A stretch of DNA of 64,000 nucleotides from Kitagawia praeruptora (lineage: Eukaryota > Streptophyta > Magnoliopsida > Apiales > Apiaceae). The stretch is from NCBI GenBank assembly GCA_037693485.1, contig CM075354.1:92873001-92937000 (forward strand). Direction: 5' to 3'. The notes beneath the pieces were generated by a model. It was not told the DNA's origin. It did no database searches and saw only the letters and a program-made list of their open reading frames with translations. The position numbers and the translations under genes were made by a program. Position 1 is the stretch's first letter; each line of letters begins with the position of its first letter. This document shows, in pieces, positions 45,838-57,122 of the stretch.

Positions 45838-46338
45838 TAGTTATAAGCCTGTGTTTTATTAAGGCTCTAAGCAATAGAGCATACTAGTATATTTTTTACT
45901 CTACATCGGGAGCCGGTACCTTGTGTTAAAAGATAGTGGTAAATACCCGGAGGGATTCTGGAGACAGATTATTGTTTTATTCACGAATAATGTTTTAGAA
46001 AACATCTTTATATATTGAAAAGTATTAAATACTTGTATAATGATTGAATAAATATTATTTGAATATTTATTTATTTAAAGTATTATTATTTTTAAAATTC
46101 ATTTATTTATAGAAATATTAATAAATATTTATTAAATATTAAGTAAATGTCTTTAATGGATTTAAAACTCAAATTATTTATTTAACAATTATTTAAGACT
46201 TCAATAATTATTTTAAAATATTATATGACCTTCAGAAAATTTCTCAAAAATAGGGGTTCCCAAATACACATTTACAAATAAAATAGCTCTTTAAAGTGCA
46301 TCCAATTATTTTTGAATTTATGAAAACTTTGGAATCCA

Positions 46339-47912
46339 AGGTTTTGGGGTGAAAAGGATATTTTTCTCCCTTCGCTAACAAACTAAAAATATTTTGGGAT
46401 CATGGCCCTATCAAGTTATGGTTCCCAACTCATCAATTATTCTAAAATTTCTAGTCTTAGTTTACAAAGGCGGTTCATCATTCAAGATGAATTTTGTTAA
46501 AAGAGGTCAACTCGCACTTATTGGTATTTACCAAGTGAATGAGTAAGATCTATGAACAGGTATTTACCTGGGGAACAGGAATTTGTTTCGGTTCCAAGGC
46601 GCAATAGATTTTGTAAAGAGAACTGAGAGACGACATAAGTGGTGAATTTCGCACCTCGTCCAACCAATGGCTTGAATACGTCCTGGGTGAATCCGGACGG
46701 TTTCAAGTATATTCCGCTACAATGTAATGGTTTCAAGTATAAAATCTGAAAACATTAGATTCAGCAATAGAATAACTATTCGGTTAAGAGATTCAGCAAG
46801 GATTATTACTACAGTGTAATGGTTTCAAGTATATTCCGCTAAAAGTTATGATTTCAATTATGCAGTACTGCAATAGTAATTGGTTTCAAATACCTTTCCA
46901 AAATGATTTTGTCAAATGTAAAGATAATATTATGCTATATATATGTATATTGCTGAGCTTATTGCTTACTGAGAGGGTCAGTGTTTGCTCTTTAGGTTTT
47001 GAAATTTGTCAAAATAAAAGTGAAATAAAATTAGATTTAAGATTGCACTTAGAATCCTCCACTTTGGATGACACTGTTTGGAAATCAAGTCAAAATGGTC
47101 AAACCGAACCCAAAATGTTTTTCAACACATTTATTCAACATTGAATTAGAAAGGAATATCAGGCGATTGATATATTTTAGTAAAGGTTGTTTTTGTCAGA
47201 AGAAAATAGGCATTCGGCTAAAGCCACAAATATCGAGTATTTTTAAACACTGCCTATTCAATTTATTTAAACTAGCTTATAATCGTGCAACGCAAGGTTT
47301 CTTTTTTAAAATTTATAATTATATTAATTTTTAAATTTTTATATGTTATTAATTTACATATCAAATTTTCTATTAAAAAATTGATATATTTATAAGATTT
47401 TACACGTTCAATTCAATATTTATGCTCTATATTGAATTCACAAAATTTGATTTGGACGATTTTATAGCTCACACGAAATTAACAAAATAATTTTTAATTC
47501 AGTGATGGTTTAACAATTATTTTCCAATTAAAACTACGCACAAACAAGCATAAACAAAATAGAGAAGAAATTGATGATTTTCACCTTGAAAATTCTATTC
47601 GATTTATAAAGTCTACTTGTAATTCGTTTTGATTATCGAAATACTCTTCTTATTATTTGAAGATAGTTCTACTAACAACCAATTATATACGGTTTTTACA
47701 ATAAGTGTAAGAGTGATTTTGGTCAAAACTTTGATAGTTACTGGTCTGGTTTTCAATACGACAAAATAAATAAAAACCGTTAGATTATAAAATAAATAGA
47801 TGAAAAATGTTAAATCTAGCATAAATTATTTTTTAACATGTAAACTAAAAAGTGTATTTATATTTAAATATGAAAAAGTGTATGTCAATTATTTAAATTA
47901 TATATAATTTGA
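46339..47912. other. LTR-like and AT-rich DNA, no gene
   Basis: The first 400 bp probably continue the Gypsy LTR of the composite repeat. ATGGTTTCAAGTATATTCCGCTA is repeated at about 46,705 and 46,820. Open frames (46,518-46,736; 46,848-47,334; 47,613-47,822) have no recognisable protein character. AT content rises steeply towards 47,900. Confidence 0.35.
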
Positions 47913-48036
47913 TGTAACACCCCCAGATCCAGGGTCAGGGATCTGGTCGTTACGGTCTCAATATCCATCCATAAAACCAACATAATTTAAATTACAACCT
48001 TGTGACCCAGAACAACATCATAAAACACACCCGTTA
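47913..48036 (-). mobile_element. Gypsy LTR, terminal part (interrupted by copia copy 2)
   Basis: TGTAACACCCCCAGATCC at 47,913 resembles the end of the Gypsy LTR at 28,423 (TGTGACAGCCCCAAATCC) and the same GGGTCA-GGATCTGG pattern follows. By analogy this is the 3' end of a minus-strand Gypsy LTR; the rest continues at 60,200. Confidence 0.65.
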
Positions 48037-48768
48037 TGTTAACTCGAATAACTTGTAGAAGGGGGGGGGTTGAATACAAGTTATATAATCGTGTCTGATT
48101 TTTGCTTGATTATAAGAACAAGAATAAACGAATGAATCAAACTCTTGTTTGTATTAATAAGATCAAATACAAACTCTACCAAAGGTGTACAATACCTTTA
48201 GCAGCTGCTGACAATACAAATATCTCTCTGTTTGTTTCGTACTCTCGAATACAAACCTTATACAGAGCTACGCACACGAACTCACAACTTCGTCGCTCTT
48301 TACAATGATATTGAGAGAGTATTTATAATGCTACCTATCAACTAATAACAGAAAGATATAATCTATACATGACAATGTTCTGCCTTCTAGTCGATAGTTT
48401 CCATCAATAAAAAACTCTTTCCTTCATAATATCTTCTTGCTTGTTCTTCAAACAACGATCCTGTTTTATAGCACTTGCCAGTTTCTGTAGCATCCATAAT
48501 GACATCATCAGTAGCATGACTGATATCAGGATCTGCACACTGCATCAATATCTGATCAACCATCAGTATTGGACCGTCATCAGGATTTGCTCTCTGTTCC
48601 TGACATGTAGTCTCCGATACACTGTTCATTCCTGACTAAACTATACAGATAACTGTTTTACACATAAAACCTATATACAGTGCTAAATCCTTTATAAGAT
48701 CAGGATTACAAGAAGTATAATGTGTAAATTCTATTCTTAACATCACAACTTATGAATTATTCCTAACA
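48037..48768 (-). repeat. 3' LTR of copia copy 2 (732 bp), with polypurine tract
   Basis: On the minus strand it begins TGTTAGGAATAATTC immediately after AAATAGGGGGAGAT (48,769-48,782), a perfect polypurine tract. Nearly identical to the 5' LTR. Confidence 0.96.
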
Positions 48769-48984
48769 ATCTCCCCCTATTTATGCTTTACAACCTGAAG
48801 CATAAATCTAAGTTGTGGATGTCAAAACATATAACAATACAACCAGAATAGAATTTATGAATGTAGAATTATGAAGTTAAGTACCTCCTTCTCAGATGTA
48901 GACATTTATCCAGTACTTAGAAGAAAGAATTTTAACTATTAATGCTGCTCTTCCTTACCACTTCCTAGCTGAGATTCACCACTA

Positions 48985-51900
48985 TCACTCCTGGTTCTTC
49001 TTTTTACTACCATTTGTCTGATCTTTATCTCCCCCAGCTTTATCTTTATCTCCTTCAGTCTGGTAGTGTTGTTGTTGTCTTTGAATTGTCTTTATCTCCC
49101 CCTTTTTGACATCAGCAACATTAATTCCAAGAGATTCAGAAACAGAACAAATGAGATTCATAAGAACTGCTTGATTTTCCATAATTGTGACTTGGTTATC
49201 TTCAAGTGATTGAAGTCTTGTTTGAATAGCAATTTGAGAATTCTGAATATCTTTCAAAACATCAGAATGAACTTCAATATTGGAAGTGCTTCTAGTATCT
49301 TCAGTATCAGAATCAGAAAGAACTTTATCTTCAAGTCTTGTAGAAGAAGTTGCTTGAGTTGTATGATATTCAAGTAATAAAACCTGATTAGAAGTATCAA
49401 CGTCTTCATCTTTCTGTTCTGGAACTGAAACATGATCATCATCTCCTTCACCAGTATTCTGTGTACTAACATCTCCAAATCCTGACTCCTCCTTAGAGTG
49501 ATCAGAGACTGTTGATGTCTCAATTCTAGCTGATATTGGAAGTACATACAAAGGAACACTAGTATCATTAGGATCTTCATCTGGTACATATGTATCAAGA
49601 GATTGTTTTATCCTGGCACCTCTCCTGTTAATGATTTCTGCAAGCCTCTCCTTTTGCTTCTGAGCTTTAACTTCTGGCTTTGCATTGTGATGTGCTAGGT
49701 CATTCTTCTGATACATTTTGATGAATGAATAAGTACCAGCATCCATACCCAAATTTTCAGACCAAGATTCAGGAAAAACCTGATCCCAGAAATCAAATAA
49801 AGGTTTCCTAATTTTCTCTCCCTCACTATAGAGTTGATCATCCATACCCTCATTCTCACTTTGACTTACTAAAGTCAACACTCTTTCTACCTCACCTTTT
49901 GCCTGGTCAGGAGCCAGCCGCTCAAATTGTGGATCAATATCCATCTTTTCAAGTGTATCACTCAAATTTGGATAAGTGCTCTCATGACCTACAGAAAAAT
50001 AGAGTTTAGAAGGAGTTTTTATACCTGAACTCACATGGAGAGAGGGTTCCTCATATGGCATGTGGCTTGAGGTTTTCTCCAAGGAGTGAGCTGCTATAGT
50101 CTCTGAACCCATACAATCATCTTCTTTCCTTTCAGAAACTACAGGCTCCAGTATACCACTTTCAGGTTCTTTACTAGACTCTGATGTCTTCAGTAATACT
50201 TCATTAGACATCATAGTTAGTACATCACCGTCGTTAAGTGTTGTTTGCTGAGACACACCCTCAAGGTGGATAGACTCTGACTGAACAAAATTTGTTTGAT
50301 CTTCAGAAAAATCAACCAAAGTCATTCCTCCCATATCATAGGGTATCTCACTTGCATTCTCAGTCATTACAGAAGACCTTTCAACATCAGCTATCACAGC
50401 TCCTGAGTCATCCTTCCTCTGACTAGATGGTTCTTGTGTTGCAGTGACCGTGATCTGATCTTTCCTACTACTCACCACTGGTGCAATAGTATCTTCTGTT
50501 GACTGCTTCCCTCTATCAACTTCCTCCAGTTGTTCACCTTGAGCTGAAGCATCTTCAATAATTACATCCTTGTCAAATAAATATGCATGAAGTGATTGAA
50601 GTGCAACATGCTTCGAGAGTCCAAATTTCTTGACTAATTGTCTTCTAACAGATACATAGAAATACATCTTCATTAAGTCAAGTCTTTGATGTAGAAGTCC
50701 ATATTCATCTGGAAATAAAAGTTTTGGTACTCTTTCAATCAAAAAATCTAGAACAGGCCTTGACAACTTCACTTTGAGAGAAATTAGTCCCATAGCCAGT
50801 CTGTTTGATAATGTAGTTTCCCATGAAGAATCAATATCCAGATCTCTCTTGTCAAATACTGACATAGATGTAGCTTGATTTGTAGAAACCTGCATGATAT
50901 TAGTTGGACTAGACTCTGTGTGTGTAGGTGACAATTGAATCTTTCTCCTTGTTCTCCTGATATAGTGAGCAAAAGATTTATCCTGAGAAGACTCAAGAGG
51001 TGTAGACACAGAAGTGATCTTGGGATGAGATCTTTGTTCAATAGACACAGTCTTTTGAGAGACAGTATCCAGTAACTGTTTTCCCTTTTTAAGAACTACA
51101 GCCTTTTGTGAAACTGCAGCCTGGCTGTGACTAGGTTTTTCATCTCTTTGTTCTAACAAAGAAAGTTGAATTGCAGCCTTCAATTCTGCTCTCTCTGCAA
51201 GAGTTAAATCATCATCATCTTCACTAGAATTACTACTACTACTTGACACAACAAATCTTCTCTTCCTTACAACTGATGTCTTTTGAGAAACACCAGAGGT
51301 TGGTTTCTTTGAAACAATAGGCTGTGGATCAAAATTTGGTTCTTGACTTGTTTCAGAGACTATGATGTTTTGGGCTACTTGGGTAGACACAGGTGGGTTC
51401 TCCTCCAATTGAGATTCCTGAGCCATTTCACCACAAAAGAAAGAAGAATTGTAGAGAGTAGGAAGATGAGTTTTAAGAATTACCTGAAAATGATGTGGAT
51501 AATGAATTGCAGGTATTTCATCTAGATTCTTTTCATTGTCCTTCTTTGTAATATCAGAGAAAATTCTCTTTTGCTGTTCATAAGAAGAAACACAATGTTC
51601 CCTACCAAATCTAGCTTCAAGATCAGGAATGAAATGGTTAATAAACAATTGCATAAATCTATGATAATAAACCATTTTCCTGTTTTGATCTCTTAACCCA
51701 AGTTTAATACTCATCTGACTTAAAATAATATGACCAATGTTAATTACTCTGTCATAAAGCAAACTATAAGCAATATGAGATGTAACAGAAGTAATTTGTT
51801 GAAAAGAACTACATTTGCCAGTAAAACATTTAGCAATTTGATCAAAATAAAAAGACCATTCCTTTCTAAGAAAAGACCTATTCAACTGGCTCATGTTATC

Positions 51901-52308
51901 TAGAGGTCCACTATAACCTAATTCAGACAACATAGTTCTTATATTATCATCAGATGGTACATTCTCATAACTATCAGTAACAGGTAAGCAAAGTACTGAA
52001 CTAACAACAGATTCAGTAATGTCAAATGAATCTTGTCCTAAATGTAGAACAATCTTACCTGATTGACTCTGAGTAGAATCAATTACCTCAGCATTCTCCC
52101 AAGCTTGTGAAACAGCTACTTGATTAATCTGTGGAGATGCTGTCAATGCATAACTTAATGGTCCATACGCCAGAAAGTCCATGATTGGATGAAAATCATA
52201 TGACACTCCTTCCTTGTTGGTGATAGCTGCAACATGATTGTTTGTCATAAAATCAAAGTCACCAAACTTGAAGGCTACTGATTTAGGTAATCTTCTCTGA
52301 GCTGCCAT
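48985..52308 (-). CDS. Third ORF of the copia family, intact, 1,107 residues
   Basis: ATG at 52,308 (MAAQRRLPKSVAFKFGDFDF), seven bases after an acceptor-like CAAGTTTCTTTTCAG that is also present in copy 1. N-terminal ~290 residues look globular (YDFHPIMDFLAYGPLSYAL, NRSFLRKEWSFYFDQIAKCF, SHIAYSLLYDRVINIGHIIL, YYHRFMQLFINHFIPDL), a pattern I know from ORFs accompanying copia elements in other plants. The rest is Ser/Glu-rich and probably disordered, with a KKRR-type basic patch (VVRKRRFVV), then a C-terminal coiled coil (IQTRLQSLEDNQVTIMENQA) and a Lys-rich tail. No transmembrane segment or signal peptide is seen, so env-like is not supported. Function unknown. Confidence 0.9.
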   Translation of the reverse strand: MAAQRRLPKSVAFKFGDFDFMTNNHVAAITNKEGVSYDFHPIMDFLAYGPLSYALTASPQINQVAVSQAWENAEVIDSTQSQSGKIVLHLGQDSFDITESVVSSVLCLPVTDSYENVPSDDNIRTMLSELGYSGPLDNMSQLNRSFLRKEWSFYFDQIAKCFTGKCSSFQQITSVTSHIAYSLLYDRVINIGHIILSQMSIKLGLRDQNRKMVYYHRFMQLFINHFIPDLEARFGREHCVSSYEQQKRIFSDITKKDNEKNLDEIPAIHYPHHFQVILKTHLPTLYNSSFFCGEMAQESQLEENPPVSTQVAQNIIVSETSQEPNFDPQPIVSKKPTSGVSQKTSVVRKRRFVVSSSSSNSSEDDDDLTLAERAELKAAIQLSLLEQRDEKPSHSQAAVSQKAVVLKKGKQLLDTVSQKTVSIEQRSHPKITSVSTPLESSQDKSFAHYIRRTRRKIQLSPTHTESSPTNIMQVSTNQATSMSVFDKRDLDIDSSWETTLSNRLAMGLISLKVKLSRPVLDFLIERVPKLLFPDEYGLLHQRLDLMKMYFYVSVRRQLVKKFGLSKHVALQSLHAYLFDKDVIIEDASAQGEQLEEVDRGKQSTEDTIAPVVSSRKDQITVTATQEPSSQRKDDSGAVIADVERSSVMTENASEIPYDMGGMTLVDFSEDQTNFVQSESIHLEGVSQQTTLNDGDVLTMMSNEVLLKTSESSKEPESGILEPVVSERKEDDCMGSETIAAHSLEKTSSHMPYEEPSLHVSSGIKTPSKLYFSVGHESTYPNLSDTLEKMDIDPQFERLAPDQAKGEVERVLTLVSQSENEGMDDQLYSEGEKIRKPLFDFWDQVFPESWSENLGMDAGTYSFIKMYQKNDLAHHNAKPEVKAQKQKERLAEIINRRGARIKQSLDTYVPDEDPNDTSVPLYVLPISARIETSTVSDHSKEESGFGDVSTQNTGEGDDDHVSVPEQKDEDVDTSNQVLLLEYHTTQATSSTRLEDKVLSDSDTEDTRSTSNIEVHSDVLKDIQNSQIAIQTRLQSLEDNQVTIMENQAVLMNLICSVSESLGINVADVKKGEIKTIQRQQQHYQTEGDKDKAGGDKDQTNGSKKKNQE

Positions 52309-52963
52309 TTTTGATCTGAAAAGAAACTTGAAAAATTCTTGAAATGGATTAGTGATTTTGAAAACTCAAGAGTGATTTTTGCTTTAGAGAATGTAAGATT
52401 AGAGAAAGCAATTACACGATTAGAGTTTCAAAACAAATATATTTCACAAATCTTTCAGACCACTATCCCACGTTGACACGTAGATTGACAAGTGTCAGTC
52501 CCTGAAAAATGCGGTTACCCATGATTTTTGGAAAATAAAATCCAAAATTGATTTTCATGAAATAAATCAGGGTATAAATAAGTAATACTGATCAGCTTCC
52601 TTTTCCTGATGACCTCTCATCAAAATAATCACAAAATGCAATTTGATTTAAAAATACAATTTTCAAATCCTGATGATCACTCATGAAATCCTGATCAATA
52701 TCATTAGAGACTTAATATGGAGTTTTCCACGTGGCATCTTTCTTTTATCTGAAAAAGAAAATAAACAATTAATCTGAACAGAAAATCAATTGGTTAGATA
52801 TTTTCAATATTTCTTGAAACAAGAAATACAGTCTCATGCAATAATTAGCATTTGACTTCATTAAGACTTCCAAGTGACTGCTCAGCTTCTCACGTCTTCC
52901 TTTAAAAGAACCAAACGCCTTGTGCCATTCTCCATAACCTTTCAATTTCTTTTCTTCTCAACA

Positions 52964-53233
52964 ATGCTTCTCAAACCAAAAATCCCTTCAAACCCATTTT
53001 TAAGATTTTTCTTGGTCGATGAACATCCTGTTCTTGATCATCTCTTTGAACAAACGACTCTTCTCATCGAACTAATCATGAATGGATTGGTTTTCGATAA
53101 TATCCAGAGGTTTCTCCTAGAACATCCATCTGTTGGATACAATCTTCCCCTAACCTCCTCAAAACTTGAGGATGAAGAATTTGGCCGAGAGTCTGAGGTT
53201 GATCTTGATGGAGATGCTATTCATTTAAGTTAG
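52964..53233 (+). CDS. Small ORF antisense to the copia, 89 residues
   Basis: ATG at 52,964 in a good context (ACAATGC), on the strand opposite to the element, between pol and the third ORF. Protein begins MLLKPKIPSNPFLRFFLVDE, continues HPVLDHLFEQTTLLIELIMN and ends in an acidic tail (LEDEEFGRESEVDLDGD, then AIHLS). It has helical, regular amphipathic character and not the composition of a random frame. The non-ATG extension upstream to 52,874 is probably untranslated. AATGAAAATACA after the stop could serve polyadenylation. Copy 1 retains only the C-terminal part. Expression is not shown. Confidence 0.5.
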   Translation: MLLKPKIPSNPFLRFFLVDEHPVLDHLFEQTTLLIELIMNGLVFDNIQRFLLEHPSVGYNLPLTSSKLEDEEFGRESEVDLDGDAIHLS

Positions 53234-53778
53234 CTGCTCTCATTCAAGTCGCCCAGACAAGGAATCCAAGAACAAACGAGGCTTTCATCCCCTGATGGAT
53301 TTCTTGAGATGCTCCTTGTCCTGTACCTCAGAGTTCATATCAAAGACAAGTATAGAGTAGAAATTTAGACAAAAAGATGTTGTATTTCATTTCCATGTAA
53401 TGATTTTTATTAATGAAAATACAATTTCTTGTTATCTGCTTGTCTTTTGATTTTTGAATGATGTATAAATTATCAGTATGCAAATATCAAAACTTGCTAG
53501 CATAGACTTAACACATCACAGAATCAGATTACTACACAAAGTAAACGTCAGGATCTGAAGCAATTTTCATAATCCTGATACTGACACAATACTGATGACG
53601 TCAGCATCCTGATGACAAATCTAATCCTGATGATTATTAACAAGTCTATCATACTGAAATTTATCAAGGCAATGTGTTATAGCTCAAGCATTTAACAATC
53701 AAATATAGATCCTGACAGAAATATCAAGTCTATATGCTAAGAACAACATACCTTGCTACTTTTGCAGATGTTAAAGAT

Positions 53779-56700
53779 CTAAAAATTTAACATTCCTAAC
53801 TCACTTACTAGTCTACTGAATGTAGTCTCATCAAGTGGTTTAGTTAGAATATCTGCAAGCTGTTTGTCAGTAGGAACAAAATGAAGTTCCATAGTACCAT
53901 TCTCAATATGTTCTCTAATAAAATGATACCTGACATCAATGTGCTTAGTCCTTGAATGTTGAACTGGATTTTCTGCAATTTTAATAGCACTAGTATTATC
54001 ACAAAACATAGGAATATTACTAAGTGTCATTCCATAATCCAGCAACTGATTTCTTATCCAAAGGAGCTGTGCACAACAACTGCCTGCTGCTATGTACTCA
54101 GCTTCTGCAGTTGAGGTTGAAACAGATTGTTGCTTCTTGCTTGCCCAAGAAATCAATCTATTTCCCAAAAATTGACATGTACCTGTAGTGCTTTTCCTGT
54201 CTATCTTACACCCTGCATAATCAGAGTCTGAATAGCCAATTAGAAAGAAATCAGATTCTCTAGGATACCACAAACCAAGATTTGGAGTTCCTTTGAGATA
54301 TCTAAAGATTCTCTTCACAGCAATTAAATGAGATTCCTTAGGATTACTTTGGAATCTAGCACATAAACAGGTAGAAAACATTATATCTGGCCTACTTGCA
54401 GTTAGATATAACAATGAGCCTATCATGCCTCTATAACTAGTATTATCCACACTCTTCCCCTTAGGATCAGAGTCTAGTTTAGTGGCTGTTGCCATGGGTG
54501 TTTTTGCAACTGCACAGTCTTGAAAGTCAAACCTTCTTAAAAGATCTTTGATATACTTTGACTGATTAATGAAAATACCAGTCTCAGTCTGTTTGACCTG
54601 CAAGCCTAAGAAATAATTTAGTTCACCCATCATGCTCATCTGATACTTAGACTGCATAAGCTTGCTAAACTTAGCACACAACTTTTCATTAGTAGAACCA
54701 AAAATAATATCATCAACATAAACTTGAACTAAAAGCAATTCACCTTTTATCTTTCTAAAGAATAGAGTTTTGTCAATTGTACCTCTTGTGAAGCCATTTT
54801 CAAGAAGAAATTTAGACAAAGTCTCATACCATGCTCTTGGTGCCTGCTTTAGTCCATAGAGTGCCTTGTCAAGTTTGTAGACATGATTTGGAAACTTTGA
54901 ATCAACAAATCCAGGTGGCTATTCTACATACACTTCTTCATCAAGTTTGCCATTTAAAAAAGCACTCTTTACATCCATCTGGTATACCTTGAATTTTGAA
55001 TGAGCTGCAAATGCAAGAAACATTCTGATTGCTTCCAATCTTGCTACAGGTGCAAAGGTCTCATCATAATCAATACCTTCTTCCTGAGAATAACCTTTGG
55101 CCACCAGTCTTGCTTTGTTTCTTACAATCATACCAGATTCATCTAGCTTGTTTCTGAAAACCCATCTTGCACCAACAATAGATCTATCTTTAGGTCTTGG
55201 TACCAGTTTCCAAACTTTGTTTCTCTCAAACTCATTTAACTCCTCCTGCATTGCAATTACCCAATCAGGATCCTGTAAGGCTTCTTCAACCTTCTTAGGT
55301 TCATTCTTTGAGAGAAAGCAACTATACAAGCATTCATTTTGAATTGATCTTCTAGTTCGAACACCACTATTTGGATCACCAATTATCAAATCTTCAGTAT
55401 GATCATTTGTCCATTTTCTAACAGGTGGTAAATCAACTCTGCCAGTCTCTCCCCCTAAGTTAGTGGTATCTCTTGTAGAAGAATTCTCTCTACCTTCAAA
55501 AACTCTCCTTTGATCAATAGAATCAGTAGATTCCATATTGCTGCTAGTTACTGATCTTTCCTCAATAGACTCTGAAAGGTCAGTTCCTGATGGAGTAGAC
55601 TCTGAAACATCAATTCCTGATGGAATAGATTCTGAAAGACTAGTCTGCTCCTGATGATCACTGTGTTCTCTCTGATTTATTTGCTCCCCCTCAACAGTAG
55701 CATTCCTTTGAGAAGCAATAGAAATTTCTTCTGGAGAACCTTCATCATCACTTGAGAGTATCTCAGAATTCTTCAGATTTTCAAATTCCAATTTGTCATG
55801 GCTTTCATCAGTTTGCAAAATTCCAAACTTCTTATCATCAAATGCAACATGAATTGATTCCATAACAATGTGAGTTCTGAGATTATAAACTTTGAAGGCC
55901 TTAGATGCTGAATATCCTAGAAAAATTGCTTCATCCAATTTGGCTTCAAATTTTCCAAGTTGTTCTGGATGAACTTTTAGGACATAGCATTTGCATCCAA
56001 AGATGTGAAAATATTTCACACTTGGTTTCTTTCCTTTGATCATCTCATAGGGAGTTTTTCCATGACTATTTACCAAGGTACAGTTCTGAGTGAAACATGC
56101 AGTGTTAATAGCTTCTGCCCAAAAGTAGGTTGGAAGTTTTGCATCTGCAAGCATGGTTCTTGCTGCCTCTATGAGAGTCCTGTTCTTTCTTTCCACTACA
56201 CCATTTTGTTGAGGTGTACCAGGTGCAGAAAACTGTTGAGTGATTCCATTGTCTGCACAAAACCCCTCCATTGTAGAATTCTTGAATTCTGTACCATTGT
56301 CACTCCTAAGTACTTTGACTTTGTACTCAAAGTTATTATGAATATTCTTGATGAGTTCAATGATTTGCTGAGGAGCTTCATCCTTCTTGTGTAGAAAGAA
56401 CACCCATGTGAACCTTGTGAAATCATCCACCATAACTAGAGCATATCTTTTCTTGCTGATAGACATAATGTTTACTGGACCAAACAGATCAAGATGTAGC
56501 ATGTGAAATGGTTCAGTAATTGAATTTTCAGTCTTGCTCTTGAAAGTGGTTCTTCTTTGCTTTCCAAACTGACATGCATCACAAAGTCCATCTTGCACAA
56601 AATTCGCCTGAGGTAGGCCTCTCACCAAATTGTGTTTAACAAGTTGATTAAGCTTCTTGAAATTAAGATGTGAGAGCTTCTTGTGCCAATTCCAGCTTTC

Positions 56701-57111
56701 ATCATTTGTTGCTTTGCTGTAGAGACATCTAACAATTCCTTTAGATGTATCACTTAAGCTGGCTTCATATATGTTACCATGCCTTTGACCAGTTAGAACA
56801 ATGTCTCCATTCTGCATATTCAAGACTTTGCATCCTTCTCTGTCAAAGATTGATTTGTAACCTTTATCACCCAGTTGACTTATACTTAAAAGAGTATGTT
56901 TCAAGCCTTCAACCAGTGCTACATTTTCTATGATGACATTCTCCAAAATAATTGAGCCATATCCCAGAGTTTCTCCTTTGTTGCCATCTCCAAAAGATAT
57001 TACTGGGCCAGCTTTCCTCTCAAACTTTGTAAGCAGGGACTTCTTTCCAGTCATATGTCCAGAGCATCCACTGTCCAAGATAATTGAATGCTTCTTTCCT
57101 ATGCCCTGCAA
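53779..57111 (-). pseudogene. pol: Copia pol, copy 2, full length with a single nonsense codon
   Basis: Read from 57,111 in a different frame from gag. Protease ILDSGCSGHMTGKK; GAG-pre-integrase NWHKKLSHLNFKKLNQL; integrase core with LDLFGPVN, RSDNGTEF and NGVVERKNR; reverse transcriptase from EEALQDPDWVIAMQEELNEF to VKSAFLNGKLDEEVYVE, then TAG at 54,919-54,921 where a Gln (CAG) before PPGF is expected; the frame continues through YVDD (54,720-54,709) and RNase H (GYSDSDYAGCKIDRKSTTG, STAEAEYIAAGS) to LGMLNF at 53,779. One C-to-T change separates it from a complete polyprotein of about 1,110 codons. Confidence 0.95.
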
Positions 57112-57122
57112 ACAAAAAGTAA

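Larger units (their letters stand above)
42400..46338 (+). repeat. Composite repeat, copy B, right part
   Basis: Continues copy B after copia copy 1: AGTAACTGTGATTGATTATATTAG matches copy A at 653. It lacks the solo LTR of copy A, and has instead the solo LTR at 43,715-45,261. After removal of the latter it matches copy A to 4,337, including the CACTA end, then diverges at 46,339. Confidence 0.88.

Noticed and set aside
48985..52308. Third ORF as a retroviral envelope
   Set aside because: No signal peptide, transmembrane segment or cleavage motif is visible.
52874..52963. N-terminal extension of the antisense ORF
   Set aside because: Has no ATG; the first ATG at 52,964 has the better context.
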